The translations under genes were made by a program, and so were the position numbers. The notes under the pieces were generated by a model, which did not search any database, was not told the DNA's origin, and saw only the letters and a program-made list of their open reading frames with translations. Of a stretch of 64,000 nt of DNA, positions 16,736 to 24,482 are shown piece after piece; position 1 is the stretch's first letter; every line of letters begins with the position of its first letter. This stretch comes from Sulfuricystis thermophila (GTDB lineage: Bacteria; Pseudomonadota; Gammaproteobacteria; Burkholderiales; Rhodocyclaceae): contig NZ_AP019373.1 in the NCBI RefSeq assembly GCF_004323595.1, positions 1,240,001 through 1,304,000 on the forward strand, in the 5' to 3' direction.

Positions 16736-18913
16736 ATGGTCTCCGTTGTCCATGCCCTGCCGGATTCAGGCATCGATGCCGCGACACTCGACCGCCTCAC
16801 GCAAGGATTGCCTGAGGCGGGAGCAGGGCGGTTGCTCGCTGCCGTCGATTTCGCCCGTGAAGTCTATGGCGATGCGAAACTCGGCTCTGGCGAGACGGCA
16901 CTCGCGCATGGCCTGGGGGCCGCGCTGATCCTTGCCGGCTTGAATCTCGATCTCGATTCGCGGCTCGCCGCGCTCCTGTTCGCGGTGCCCGATTTCCTTC
17001 CGCAGGCACGGGAAAAGCTCGCCGGCCAATGGGGCGAGTCGCTCGCGTTGCTGGTCGATGGCCTGTATCGCCTGAAGAACCTGAAGCCGCTGAACCTCGC
17101 CAGCGGCCAGAACATCGCCGCCCAGGCCGAAATCCTGCGCAAGATGCTGCTCGCGCTCTCCACCGACATCCGTGTCGTGATGGTGCGGCTGGCCTCGCGC
17201 ACCCAGACGCTGCGTTTTCTCACCTACCACGAGTCGCCGGAACGCGCCGAGATCGCCCGGGAAAGCCTGGAAATTTACGCGCCGCTCGCCAATCGCCTCG
17301 GCGTCTGGCAGATCAAGTGGGAGATCGAGGATCTGTCCTTCCGCTTCACCGAGCCGGACACCTACAAGAAAATCGCCCGGCAACTGGACGAACGGCGGCA
17401 GGAGCGCGAAGCCTTCATCAGCAACGCGGTAGCGCGCCTCGAAGCGGAGCTCGCCAAAGCCGGCATCGCCCATGCCGAGGTGTATGGCCGGCCCAAGCAC
17501 ATCTACAGCATCTGGAACAAGATGCGCCAGAAGCACCTCGATTTCGAGCAGGTCTATGACGTGCGTGCGCTGCGCATCATCGTCGATGAAGTGCGCGACT
17601 GCTATACGGCGCTCGGCGTCGTGCATGCGCTCTGGCAGCCGATCCACGGCGAATTCGACGACTACATCTCGCACCCGAAAGGCAATTTCTACCGCTCGCT
17701 GCATACGGCGGTGATCGCCGAGGACGGGCGCGCGCTCGAGGTGCAGATCCGCACCCAGGAAATGCACCGCCACGCCGAACTGGGCATCGCCGCCCACTGG
17801 CGCTACAAGGAGGCCGGGAACACACCCGCGAAGGCCGATTCTTCCTATGACGACAAGATCGCCTGGTTGCGGCAGCTGCTCTCCTGGCGGGACGAGATCA
17901 CCGATTCGGCCGTCTGGGTCGAGCAGTTCAAGCGCGCCGCGCTCGACGACACGATCTACGTGGTCACACCGCAGGGCAGGGTGATCGATCTGCCCAAGGG
18001 GGCCACGCCGCTCGATTTCGCTTACCGGGTGCATACCGACCTCGGCCATCGCTGCCGCGGCGCGAAAGTCGACGGGCAGCTGGTGCCACTCAATACGCCG
18101 CTCGCCAGCGGCCAGCAGGTCGAAATCATCGCCGCGAAAAGCGGCGGACCATCGCGCGACTGGCTCAATCCCGGCTATCTCTTCTCTTCACGCGCCCGGC
18201 AAAAAGTCAAGGCCTGGTTCTCCGCCCAGCAGGAAGCCGAGATGCTCGCCGCCGGCCGCGCCTTCGTGCTCAAGGAATTGCAGCGCGATGGCGCCACCCA
18301 GGCCAATCTCGATGAACTGGCGCGCAAACTCGGCTTCAAGAATAGCGATGCGTTGTTCCTCGCCGCGGCGCGCGACGAAGTCGGTCCGCGCGCGATCGAA
18401 GCGGCAGTGAAAGGCGCGCCGGTCGCCGAAGCCGTGCCTGAAATCCTCACCCATCGGGCCAAGGCGCAGTCGAGCGGGCAGATCCTCGTCGTCGGCGTCG
18501 ACAAGCTGATGACCCAGCTCGGTCGCTGCTGCAAGCCGGTGCCGCCCGATGCGATCGCCGGCTTCGTCACGCGCGGCCGCGGCGTCTCCGTGCATCGCGT
18601 CGAATGCCCGAATTTCCGCAACATGGCGGCGAGGAACCCCGAGCGCGTCATCGATGCCACTTGGGGAAACCAGCGGGAAGGCAGCTATGCCTGCGACTTG
18701 TTCATCGAGGCTGCGGACCGCCAAGGCTTGCTGCGCGACATCTCGGAAGCGCTCTCGAAAGAGAAAGTCAATGTCACTGCGGTGAAAACGCGCTCGAAAG
18801 GCGGTGTCGCGCACATGTCGTTCACCGTGGAGCTCGGCAGTGCCGCGCAGCTGCAAAAGATATTGTCCGTGCTGGGGGAAATCGGTGGTGTGAGCCGGGT
18901 GAGCCGCGGCTAA
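16736..18913 (+). CDS. relA: (p)ppGpp synthetase RelA (monofunctional-type, degenerate HD domain)
   Basis: The 725-residue RelA/SpoT homologue lacks the metal-binding HDxxED of active hydrolases in its N-terminal HD region (LFAVPDF instead), as in E. coli RelA. The synthetase domain has GRPKHIYSIWNKM and the EFDD motif (GEFDDYISHPKGN) typical of monofunctional RelA, where bifunctional enzymes have RxKD. The TGS domain (DTIYVVTPQGRVIDLPKG), a Zn-finger/CC region (GRCCKPVPPD) and a C-terminal ACT domain follow. It makes the alarmone on ribosomes stalled by uncharged tRNA. A dispersed repeat copy (16877-16901) encodes KLGSGETA in the HD region. Confidence 0.93.
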   Translation: MVSVVHALPDSGIDAATLDRLTQGLPEAGAGRLLAAVDFAREVYGDAKLGSGETALAHGLGAALILAGLNLDLDSRLAALLFAVPDFLPQAREKLAGQWGESLALLVDGLYRLKNLKPLNLASGQNIAAQAEILRKMLLALSTDIRVVMVRLASRTQTLRFLTYHESPERAEIARESLEIYAPLANRLGVWQIKWEIEDLSFRFTEPDTYKKIARQLDERRQEREAFISNAVARLEAELAKAGIAHAEVYGRPKHIYSIWNKMRQKHLDFEQVYDVRALRIIVDEVRDCYTALGVVHALWQPIHGEFDDYISHPKGNFYRSLHTAVIAEDGRALEVQIRTQEMHRHAELGIAAHWRYKEAGNTPAKADSSYDDKIAWLRQLLSWRDEITDSAVWVEQFKRAALDDTIYVVTPQGRVIDLPKGATPLDFAYRVHTDLGHRCRGAKVDGQLVPLNTPLASGQQVEIIAAKSGGPSRDWLNPGYLFSSRARQKVKAWFSAQQEAEMLAAGRAFVLKELQRDGATQANLDELARKLGFKNSDALFLAAARDEVGPRAIEAAVKGAPVAEAVPEILTHRAKAQSSGQILVVGVDKLMTQLGRCCKPVPPDAIAGFVTRGRGVSVHRVECPNFRNMAARNPERVIDATWGNQREGSYACDLFIEAADRQGLLRDISEALSKEKVNVTAVKTRSKGGVAHMSFTVELGSAAQLQKILSVLGEIGGVSRVSRG
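16877..16901 (+). repeat. Dispersed 25-bp repeat, copy 3 (inside relA)
   Basis: AAACTCGGCTCTGG (one change from consensus) is followed by CGAG and ACGGCAC. It encodes KLGSGETA, in the same frame as copies 6 and 10. Confidence 0.75.
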
Positions 18914-18915
18914 GC

Positions 18916-18961
18916 GCTTGTGAAAAATTCCGCTGCGCTCGCGACGAATTTTTTCACAAGC
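18916..18961. terminator. Long inverted repeat after relA (family A hairpin, short form)
   Basis: GCTTGTGAAAAATTC pairs with GAATTTTTTCACAAGC around a 15-nt GC-rich loop, with one extra A. It sits between the convergent relA and mobA and would terminate from either side. A relative with the same arms and a much longer loop lies at 46936-47078. Confidence 0.75.
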
Positions 18962-18992
18962 ACTGAGGCCAAAATCTTTGTGGGACAGGCGG

Positions 18993-19559
18993 TCAGGTCT
19001 CCTTGGCAAGTTCCTCGGGCGTATTCAGATTGCGGAATGCCACCGCATCGGGGAATTCCACCTCGACGGCGCCTTGAGCGCGGCACCAGGCCATCAACTT
19101 GCGCTCGCCGGCAGCGAGTCGGGCTTCCACGCTGGGCAGCAAGTCACGACGGCAGAGCAGGAAGGTCGGCTGCGTGCCTTCGGCGGTGGCGGCGATCGCC
19201 AGGGATCGAGCGCCGACGCCCGCCATCAGGCGGGGAACGAGATCGACAGGCAGGGCAGGGCAATCACAGGGGACGACCGCCAGCCATGGTGTCGTACAGG
19301 CCGACAGGCCCGCGGCGATGCCTGCCAGCGGGCCGAAACGCTCGTCTGCCGTATCGCAAACCACCGGGTAGCCGAAGGCCCGATAGGCATCGAGATTGCG
19401 GTTGGCGCTGATCAGGAGTCGGCCGACCTGCGGGGCGAAACGTTCGATGACATGGGCGATCAGCGGCTTGCCGCGGTAGTCGAGCAAGCCTTTGTCGGCC
19501 CCGCCCATACGGCGGCCTTCGCCGCCGGCGAGGATCAAACCGGTGACCGTGCTATCCAC
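18993..19559 (-). CDS. mobA: Molybdenum cofactor guanylyltransferase MobA
   Basis: The 188-residue protein begins with the nucleotidyltransferase loop [19 protein letters not shown], has the usual [10 protein letters not shown] in the centre, and ends NTPEEL. MobA links GMP to molybdopterin to make the MGD cofactor of DMSO-reductase-family enzymes. The start is GTG at 19559, eight bases inside the end of moaA, so the two are translationally coupled. Confidence 0.92.
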   Translation of the reverse strand: MDSTVTGLILAGGEGRRMGGADKGLLDYRGKPLIAHVIERFAPQVGRLLISANRNLDAYRAFGYPVVCDTADERFGPLAGIAAGLSACTTPWLAVVPCDCPALPVDLVPRLMAGVGARSLAIAATAEGTQPTFLLCRRDLLPSVEARLAAGERKLMAWCRAQGAVEVEFPDAVAFRNLNTPEELAKET

Positions 19560-20568
19560 CGATGTAGGACATCTCGATTTTTTTCAGATTCGGCGTGGCC
19601 GCCATGCGCAACTGCGAATAGCGGTCGCTGCGCTGCTGCCAGATGCTTTCGATCGCTGCATCGAGCGCCGCGTCGTCGGCGCCGCTGCGCAGCAGGGCGC
19701 GCAGATCGTGGCCGCTGGAGGCGAACAGGCAGGTGTAGAGCTTGCCCTCTGTCGACAGGCGGATGCGCGTGCAGCTGTCGCAAAAGGCGCGCGTGACCGA
19801 GGAAATCACGCCGATCTCGCCGGCGCCATCCAGATAACGCCAGCGCTGCGCCACCTCGCCGGGATAATTCGGATCGATCGGCTCGATCGGAAAATGCTCG
19901 CCGATGCGGCGCAGCACCTCTGCGGAGGGCACGACCTCGTCGAGCTTCCAGCCATTCGTGGCGCCGACATCCATGTATTCGATGAAGCGCAGGATGTGCC
20001 CCGTGTGACGGAAATGCCGGGCGAGCGGAACGATCTGGTCGTCGTTCATGCCGCGCTTGACGACGCAGTTTACCTTCACCGGCACCAAGCCCGCTCGTGC
20101 GGCCGCCTCGATGCCGGCCAGCACCTTCGCCACCGGATAATCGGCATCGTTCATGCGCTTGAACGTGGCATCGTCGAGGGCATCGAGGCTGACCGTCACC
20201 CGTGCGAGGCCGGCGGAGCGCAGGAGTGCGGCTTTCTTTTCCAATAGCGAGCCGTTGGTCGTCAGCGTCACTTCCAGGCCAGGAATCGCGGCTAGCATCT
20301 CGACCAGGTTTTCCATACCATGGCGTAACAGCGGTTCGCCACCGGTGAGTCGGATCTTGCGCACCCCGCGCGCGACGAACAACCGCGCGATGCGGGTGAT
20401 CTCCTCGAAGGAAAGCAGATCGCTGCGCGGCAGAAAAGGATAATCGCGGCCGAACACCGTCTTCGGCATGCAATAGACGCAGCGGAAATTGCAGCGGTCG
20501 GTGATCGAGATGCGCAGATCGCGTACCGGACGGCCGTAGGTGTCCAACAATGGCGGCATGGAGCTCAT
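19552..20568 (-). CDS. moaA: GTP 3',8-cyclase MoaA (radical SAM, molybdopterin synthesis)
   Basis: The 338-residue radical SAM enzyme carries the N-terminal cluster motif CNFRCVYC (Cys26, Cys30, Cys33), the C-terminal second-cluster motif [18 protein letters not shown], and the essential terminal Gly-Gly (YIGG). MoaA, with MoaC, converts GTP to cyclic pyranopterin monophosphate, the first step of Moco/Wco synthesis. It is coupled to mobA. The pterin made could serve the aldehyde ferredoxin oxidoreductase at 47089-49146, but that link is only inference. Confidence 0.95.
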   Translation of the reverse strand: MSSMPPLLDTYGRPVRDLRISITDRCNFRCVYCMPKTVFGRDYPFLPRSDLLSFEEITRIARLFVARGVRKIRLTGGEPLLRHGMENLVEMLAAIPGLEVTLTTNGSLLEKKAALLRSAGLARVTVSLDALDDATFKRMNDADYPVAKVLAGIEAAARAGLVPVKVNCVVKRGMNDDQIVPLARHFRHTGHILRFIEYMDVGATNGWKLDEVVPSAEVLRRIGEHFPIEPIDPNYPGEVAQRWRYLDGAGEIGVISSVTRAFCDSCTRIRLSTEGKLYTCLFASSGHDLRALLRSGADDAALDAAIESIWQQRSDRYSQLRMAATPNLKKIEMSYIGG

Positions 20569-20838
20569 CGGCTCATTATAGGGTCACAACACATTGCGCA
20601 TCCTTTCAGTGAGGCGAAGCGTGCCGTCTCGCCAGCGCAGATTTTCGCACGCATATTTGGGCGGCCTAACGCCGCATCGACGACCTCGTGCCACCCACGG
20701 TCAATGAAACATGAGCGCTTGAGGTCGGCACGTAAGGCGTTTCACGCTAACCCTCAAGCCATCGATGCCTAATACTTCGCATAATCCGTATTATGTCAAA
20801 TCATTTCTATGGCGAGGTGTCGAATGCAATCCTGCTGT
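20569..20838. other. 270-bp intergenic region upstream of moaA with structured DNA
   Basis: No convincing ORF is seen. It contains a copy of the dispersed repeat (20621-20645) flanked by GCGTGC/GCACGC, a small GGCGgcctaaCGCCG hairpin near 20661, a larger hairpin with GCTTGAGG at 20717-20724 pairing CCTCAAGC at 20752-20759 and an inner GCGT-TTC-ACGC stem, and an AT-rich palindrome ATAATCCGTATTAT near 20780. It must hold the moaA promoter and the end of the signalling operon transcript. Its AT-rich part looks like a regulatory zone, but no site could be named. Confidence 0.5.
20621..20645 (-). repeat. Dispersed 25-bp repeat, copy 4 (intergenic, upstream of moaA)
   Basis: GTGCCGT, then CTCG, then CCAGCGCAGATTTT: one substitution from the consensus in reverse orientation. 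GCGTGC at 20619 and GCACGC at 20646 make the element the centre of a possible hairpin. Confidence 0.75.
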
Positions 20839-21315
20839 TCAGTTCAGTATCTTCACTTCGAAACCACAGGTCGGGTTGCCCAAGCCGCCGATACAGGACG
20901 TTTCGCGCGCCTGCACTTTGGCTTGCAAAATCGAACCGATCGCGCCGGCGATCAAGCCGCCTTCAAACGAACAAAGGGGCCTGCCGACAGGCGTCATTCC
21001 TGCACAAGTGATGCATTCATGCACATCGACCTTGAATCCTTCATTCAGTTTTTCGACGCTGATCTCGCCGAGCTTCAGTTGCCGGCAGAGATCGAGAAAC
21101 TGCTCGACGCTTTGTAAACCCAGTTGCCCGCCGAGTTTCTTGCCCGCCAGATAGGCCTGCGCCGCCGCGGCAGGACCGAAGAGATCTTCCAGCACCACGA
21201 GCCGCAGCAAGCGAAAAACCGCAATCGGGGCCTCGCTGCCCAGTTTCGGGCGGACGATACGCAACGCATTGCCGACATCGACAGCGGCGAATGACGTTTT
21301 GTGATGCTCTTCCAT
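20839..21315 (-). CDS. V4R-domain small ligand-binding-like protein
   Basis: The 158-residue protein has an N-terminal helical part and a C-terminal V4R (4-vinyl reductase) domain: VHECITCAG, GRPLCSFEGGLIAGAIGSIL and ETSCIGGLGNPTCGFEV, with several conserved Cys. V4R domains bind small hydrophobic ligands or metals and occur in regulators and BchJ-like proteins. The start at 21315 is chosen because GGGAAAAAG precedes it; the open frame continues upstream into the neighbour but shows no homology there. It is the last gene of the nine-gene cluster, 11 bp after the first PhnD-like gene. The precise role is unknown. Confidence 0.75.
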   Translation of the reverse strand: MEEHHKTSFAAVDVGNALRIVRPKLGSEAPIAVFRLLRLVVLEDLFGPAAAAQAYLAGKKLGGQLGLQSVEQFLDLCRQLKLGEISVEKLNEGFKVDVHECITCAGMTPVGRPLCSFEGGLIAGAIGSILQAKVQARETSCIGGLGNPTCGFEVKILN

Positions 21316-21326
21316 CTTTTTCCCTT

Positions 21327-22076
21327 TCAAAGTGAAAAACCGACACCGATCATGGATGAAAGTAAGTCGATATCGTTTATATCGGCTGGCTCGAAACCCG
21401 AGAAATGCAGATCGGCGAGGATTCGGCTGCCCTGCGGATCGGTGTGCATGTTGCAGAGCAATTCCAGCAGCGGCTGGAATTTGTCCTGCCACTCCGGCGC
21501 GAGGCAAAAACAATGGTAGGCCAGTTTGCTTTGGCTTTCGGCCAGAACGCGCAGCTCTTGGCGCGTCTTGTCCGCCATCCCCTGCCACGTTTCGTTATAG
21601 ACGAAAGCCAGATCGGCTTTGCCCTGGATCACCGCCTGTGCTGCGGCGAGATGGTTGCCGCTGAAGACGAATTCGCAATCGCTGCGATGAATACCCTGAC
21701 TGTCGAGCAATTCGAGGCCCAGGGTGTGCACGATCAGTTTGTCCGTCGCCGAGGCGATCTTCAGTGGTCTACGTTGAAGATCGGCGCCGGACGCCGGCCC
21801 GACCAGAAAGGTCTCGTCGAAAAACCCGACCGGCCGGGCAACTGGAATGAAGTTCTTTTCCATGCGAAAGATCGCGGCGCTGAACGGGTTGGCATAGACG
21901 AGCCGATAGGGGCCCGCCAGCACCGCTGCCCTTTCCTGGATGAAATTGTCCTTCGGCTCGAAGTGCAGACGGCAGCCGAGATGACGCTGGATGTAGGTAT
22001 TGAGGGTGTACCAACCGACCAGATTCTTGGCGGTGTCGTGCGGGCAGACGGAAAACAGCTCTGAGGCGAATTTCAT
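21327..22076 (-). CDS. PhnD-like periplasmic-binding-fold protein lacking a signal peptide (copy A)
   Basis: The 249-residue protein resembles phosphate/phosphite/phosphonate ABC substrate-binding proteins (PhnD, PF12974 type). Its pattern GWYTLNTYIQRHLG...LVYANPFSAAIF...EKNFIPVARP is shared with the next gene upstream. It starts MKFASELFSVC, with no signal peptide or lipobox, so it is probably cytoplasmic, and no permease or ATPase genes are nearby. A sensing role for a small oxyanion-like ligand fits better than transport; this is inference. It lies 28 bp from its paralogue and 11 bp before the V4R gene. Confidence 0.75.
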   Translation of the reverse strand: MKFASELFSVCPHDTAKNLVGWYTLNTYIQRHLGCRLHFEPKDNFIQERAAVLAGPYRLVYANPFSAAIFRMEKNFIPVARPVGFFDETFLVGPASGADLQRRPLKIASATDKLIVHTLGLELLDSQGIHRSDCEFVFSGNHLAAAQAVIQGKADLAFVYNETWQGMADKTRQELRVLAESQSKLAYHCFCLAPEWQDKFQPLLELLCNMHTDPQGSRILADLHFSGFEPADINDIDLLSSMIGVGFSL

Positions 22077-22104
22077 GTGTGTCCCGGGAGTGTTTGGATT
22101 GTCG

Positions 22105-22845
22105 TCAATCGACCAGGGTGTCCATCAGGTCGACCATGAATTCCGCTTCTTCGGCATCGGTGGCTTGCCAACCGGTGACGCCGATCTCTTTCAGCAAACC
22201 AGGCTCGGTGTCGTTCATGGCCAACAGCGCCTGCCTGATCTCGTCTACCTGGTTTGTCAAGCGCGGCCCGGCGAGGAACAGATGATGGATGACGTGTATC
22301 TGGCTTTTCAGGATCACGCGTAGCCTGTTGCGGATCGTCGGCGAGAGTTCGGCAAAGGTCTCGGCGAGGAAGAATCCGGCATCGGCTTGGCCATTCATCA
22401 GGGCCTTGGCGACCAGCACATAATTCTCGCAGCGTTGGTATTGGATGTCGGCCGGCGTGATGTCGGCCGGTTCCAGCAGGATCTGCCCGATCATGTTGAT
22501 TTCCGGATCGTCGGTGGCGGCAACACGCAAGTCCGGACGGAAATCCTCGATGCGGTTGACTGGACTGTCGACCGGTACGGCGATGATGGTTTCGTCGGGC
22601 CGCATTCTCGGATGCACCACCGGCACGAACTGTTTCTCGCGTAGGAGCATTGCCCCGTCGGCAGGGTTGGCGTAGATCAGGTCGATCTTGCCCGCGTCGA
22701 TCGCGGCATGACAGGCAGAAAAATCGGTGAACAGGTCGAGATGGAGCGGCAGGCCAAGCTGCTTTTGCAGCCTGGTGTTGAGGACGAACCAGCCGGCCAG
22801 ATACTTGGTGTTGAAATCGGGGCTCAGGGTGAGGGTGTATTTCAT
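22105..22845 (-). CDS. PhnD-like periplasmic-binding-fold protein lacking a signal peptide (copy B)
   Basis: The 246-residue paralogue of the downstream gene aligns over the whole N-terminal lobe (GWFVLNTRLQKQLG, LIYANPADGAML, EKQFVPVVHPRMRPDETI). The start MKYTLTLSPDF at 22845 overlaps the stop of the PAS gene (ATGA), which supports it over longer upstream starts. There is no signal sequence. The two lobes (about 1-85 and 180-246 around a middle 90-175) fit a type II binding fold. The ligand is unknown. The tandem duplication followed by divergence suggests either a heterodimer or two ligands. Confidence 0.75.
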   Translation of the reverse strand: MKYTLTLSPDFNTKYLAGWFVLNTRLQKQLGLPLHLDLFTDFSACHAAIDAGKIDLIYANPADGAMLLREKQFVPVVHPRMRPDETIIAVPVDSPVNRIEDFRPDLRVAATDDPEINMIGQILLEPADITPADIQYQRCENYVLVAKALMNGQADAGFFLAETFAELSPTIRNRLRVILKSQIHVIHHLFLAGPRLTNQVDEIRQALLAMNDTEPGLLKEIGVTGWQATDAEEAEFMVDLMDTLVD

Positions 22846-23342
22846 TGGCGATTCCCCTGCTCTTCCTGCAGCAAGCTCTTGTAGAGGGCGGCCATTTCCT
22901 CGATCTTGCGGCGTGAAGGTTTGCGGCGCACGGAGGTATAGCTGACGATACGTCCATCCCGGATATTGGGCACGACGGTGGCGTATACCCAGTAAAACGC
23001 CCCATCCTTGCGCAGGTTTTTCACATAGCCGTGCCACTTCTTTCCTTGGCTGATCGTGTCCCACAACCCCTTGAAAGCCACTGCGGGCATGTCGGGATGG
23101 CGCAGGATGTAATGCTGCTCCCCTACCAGTTCATCTTCGCTATAGCCGGACATGTCGACGAAAGCCTGGTTGGCGTGGGTGATCACCCCGGATGGATCGG
23201 TACGCGAAACGATCAATTTGCCCTCCGGAAAGGGCACTTCACGGTGCGTGACGAACACCCGTCGCCGGAAGCCGTCGTAATAGGTGAGCCAATGCTCCTC
23301 GCCGCTTTCGCCGTGAAGATCGGCAAGCGTCATGTCGCGCAT
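22842..23342 (-). CDS. PAS-domain sensor protein (Aer/redox-like)
   Basis: The 166-residue protein is a single PAS domain (about 45-145) with the sequence style of Aer-type aerotaxis receptors: ITHANQAFVDMSGYSEDELVGEQHYILRHPDMP and FKGLWDTISQGKKWHGYVKNLRKDGAFYWVYATVVP. The Aer-like residues suggest FAD or haem binding and redox or oxygen sensing, but no output domain is attached, so it must act through partners. A short helical tail (KIEEMAALYKSLLQEEQ) could form a coiled coil. It is coupled by ATGA to the PhnD-like gene and lies 12 bp from the Roadblock gene. Confidence 0.85.
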   Translation of the reverse strand: MRDMTLADLHGESGEEHWLTYYDGFRRRVFVTHREVPFPEGKLIVSRTDPSGVITHANQAFVDMSGYSEDELVGEQHYILRHPDMPAVAFKGLWDTISQGKKWHGYVKNLRKDGAFYWVYATVVPNIRDGRIVSYTSVRRKPSRRKIEEMAALYKSLLQEEQGNRQ

Positions 23343-23354
23343 GTTAAGGCGACC

Positions 23355-23717
23355 TCACAGCAATTTGCTGACGCTTTCGGCTGCACGCTTGGCATCGAGG
23401 AAAATCAGTCCGAGCTTGGCCCCAGGGCGTGCCACCACCGACAGCACGGCGTCCTCGCCAGCATGGATCATCAGAATGTAGCCCTCCTTGCCTTTCACCA
23501 TCACCTGTTCGAGCGCGCCGCAGCCCAGTTCACTCGCGCTGCGATCGCCGAGCGTCAGCATCGCCGCGTTCATCGCGCCGACGCGGTCTTCGTCGAGGTT
23601 GGCCGGCAACAGGCTGGCAATCATCAGGCCATCGGTCGAAACGACCGCGGAGCCGATGATATCGGCCGAACTGCCGTTCAAATCACTGAGCACGGCACGC
23701 AACATTTCCTCACGCAT
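23355..23717 (-). CDS. Roadblock/LC7-domain protein (MglB-like GTPase regulator)
   Basis: The 120-residue single-domain Roadblock protein has the pattern LSDLNGSSADIIGSAVVSTDGLMIAS, GAMNAAMLTLGDRSASELG, and VMVKGKEGYILMIHAGEDAVLSVVARPGAKLGLIFLDAKRAA. Roadblock proteins such as MglB dimerise and act as GAPs for MglA-type small GTPases. The GTPase partner is probably the C-terminal domain of the kinase-GTPase protein two genes upstream. The ATG at 23717 is preceded by GGAG (inside CAAGGAGACTTTCAC on the minus strand). Confidence 0.9.
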   Translation of the reverse strand: MREEMLRAVLSDLNGSSADIIGSAVVSTDGLMIASLLPANLDEDRVGAMNAAMLTLGDRSASELGCGALEQVMVKGKEGYILMIHAGEDAVLSVVARPGAKLGLIFLDAKRAAESVSKLL

Positions 23718-23733
23718 GTGAAAGTCTCCTTGT

Positions 23734-24387
23734 CTATGTGGATACGAAATCGAGTGCGGCATATCGGCGCGACAGCCACCATACCAGATCGACGAACGCC
23801 GGACGGTCGAATGCCGGTGTACCGGCGATCGATAATACGAACTTCTGGTTACCAATGAGCAGTGGCCAGAAACCGAGCTGGCCATTGCCGGCGGCATCGA
23901 CTGCCGCCCAACCGCCCGGTGGAAGCCGTAAGTTCTTGTCGAGCAGGCCACTATGGCGCGCCTGTAATGAAGCGATGGAGGCCGCCAATGCCGCCAATTC
24001 CTCGACAACCTCGTGTACGAAGCCGACATTGGCGAGATAAAAACCCTGCGAATCGGCAAGCAAAGCTTTGCCGGCGCCTGACAGTTCAGCGAGCAAGCGT
24101 GGGACATCCCGCTCCATGTTGAGATCCGGAGCCTCGCGACGGTCTTTGCTGCCGGCCAGCCAGCCGAGTTCCTGTAGGCGATAGAGCAGCTCGACGAAAT
24201 CGGCTTCGCTGCTGCCACCAGCGAGTTCCGCCAGATTTGCCTGATCCAGCAACGGTGTCTCAGGCAGGGACAGCAAGCGTCCAATCAGTGCGCGGGCGGC
24301 ATCATTCTGATTGCCGGCGACGGCGCGATAGACACCCGCTGGCGTGACGTTCACATAAACCCCAGAGTTGAGGGTGTAATCAGGCAT
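23734..24387 (-). CDS. Uncharacterised protein, possibly a divergent Roadblock-type domain
   Basis: I do not recognise this 217-residue protein with confidence. The N-terminal half has a small helical part (residues 1-85, with FVELLYRLQELGWL). The second half, about 95-217, reads KALLADSQGFYLANVGFVHEVVEELAALAASIASL, then FWPLLIGNQKFVLSIAGTP and a Trp-rich tail. This resembles a Roadblock/LC7 fold (strand-helix, ligand-free dimer module), which would make it a second partner of the GTPase. A 95-bp gap before it and only 16 bp after it suggest that an internal promoter could lie at 24388-24482. Confidence 0.5.
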   Translation of the reverse strand: MPDYTLNSGVYVNVTPAGVYRAVAGNQNDAARALIGRLLSLPETPLLDQANLAELAGGSSEADFVELLYRLQELGWLAGSKDRREAPDLNMERDVPRLLAELSGAGKALLADSQGFYLANVGFVHEVVEELAALAASIASLQARHSGLLDKNLRLPPGGWAAVDAAGNGQLGFWPLLIGNQKFVLSIAGTPAFDRPAFVDLVWWLSRRYAALDFVST

Positions 24388-24482
24388 GATCGATCCAATC
24401 TTCAGAAATAGCGTATGTTAATACGATCGTCATGATGGCATGGGTGCCAATTTCGGTTGCGGGAAAAAGCCCGAGTTGTCAG

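Noticed and set aside
24388-24482. Sigma-54 promoter in the 95-bp gap
   Set aside because: TGGCAC is present but the GC at -12 has the wrong spacing.
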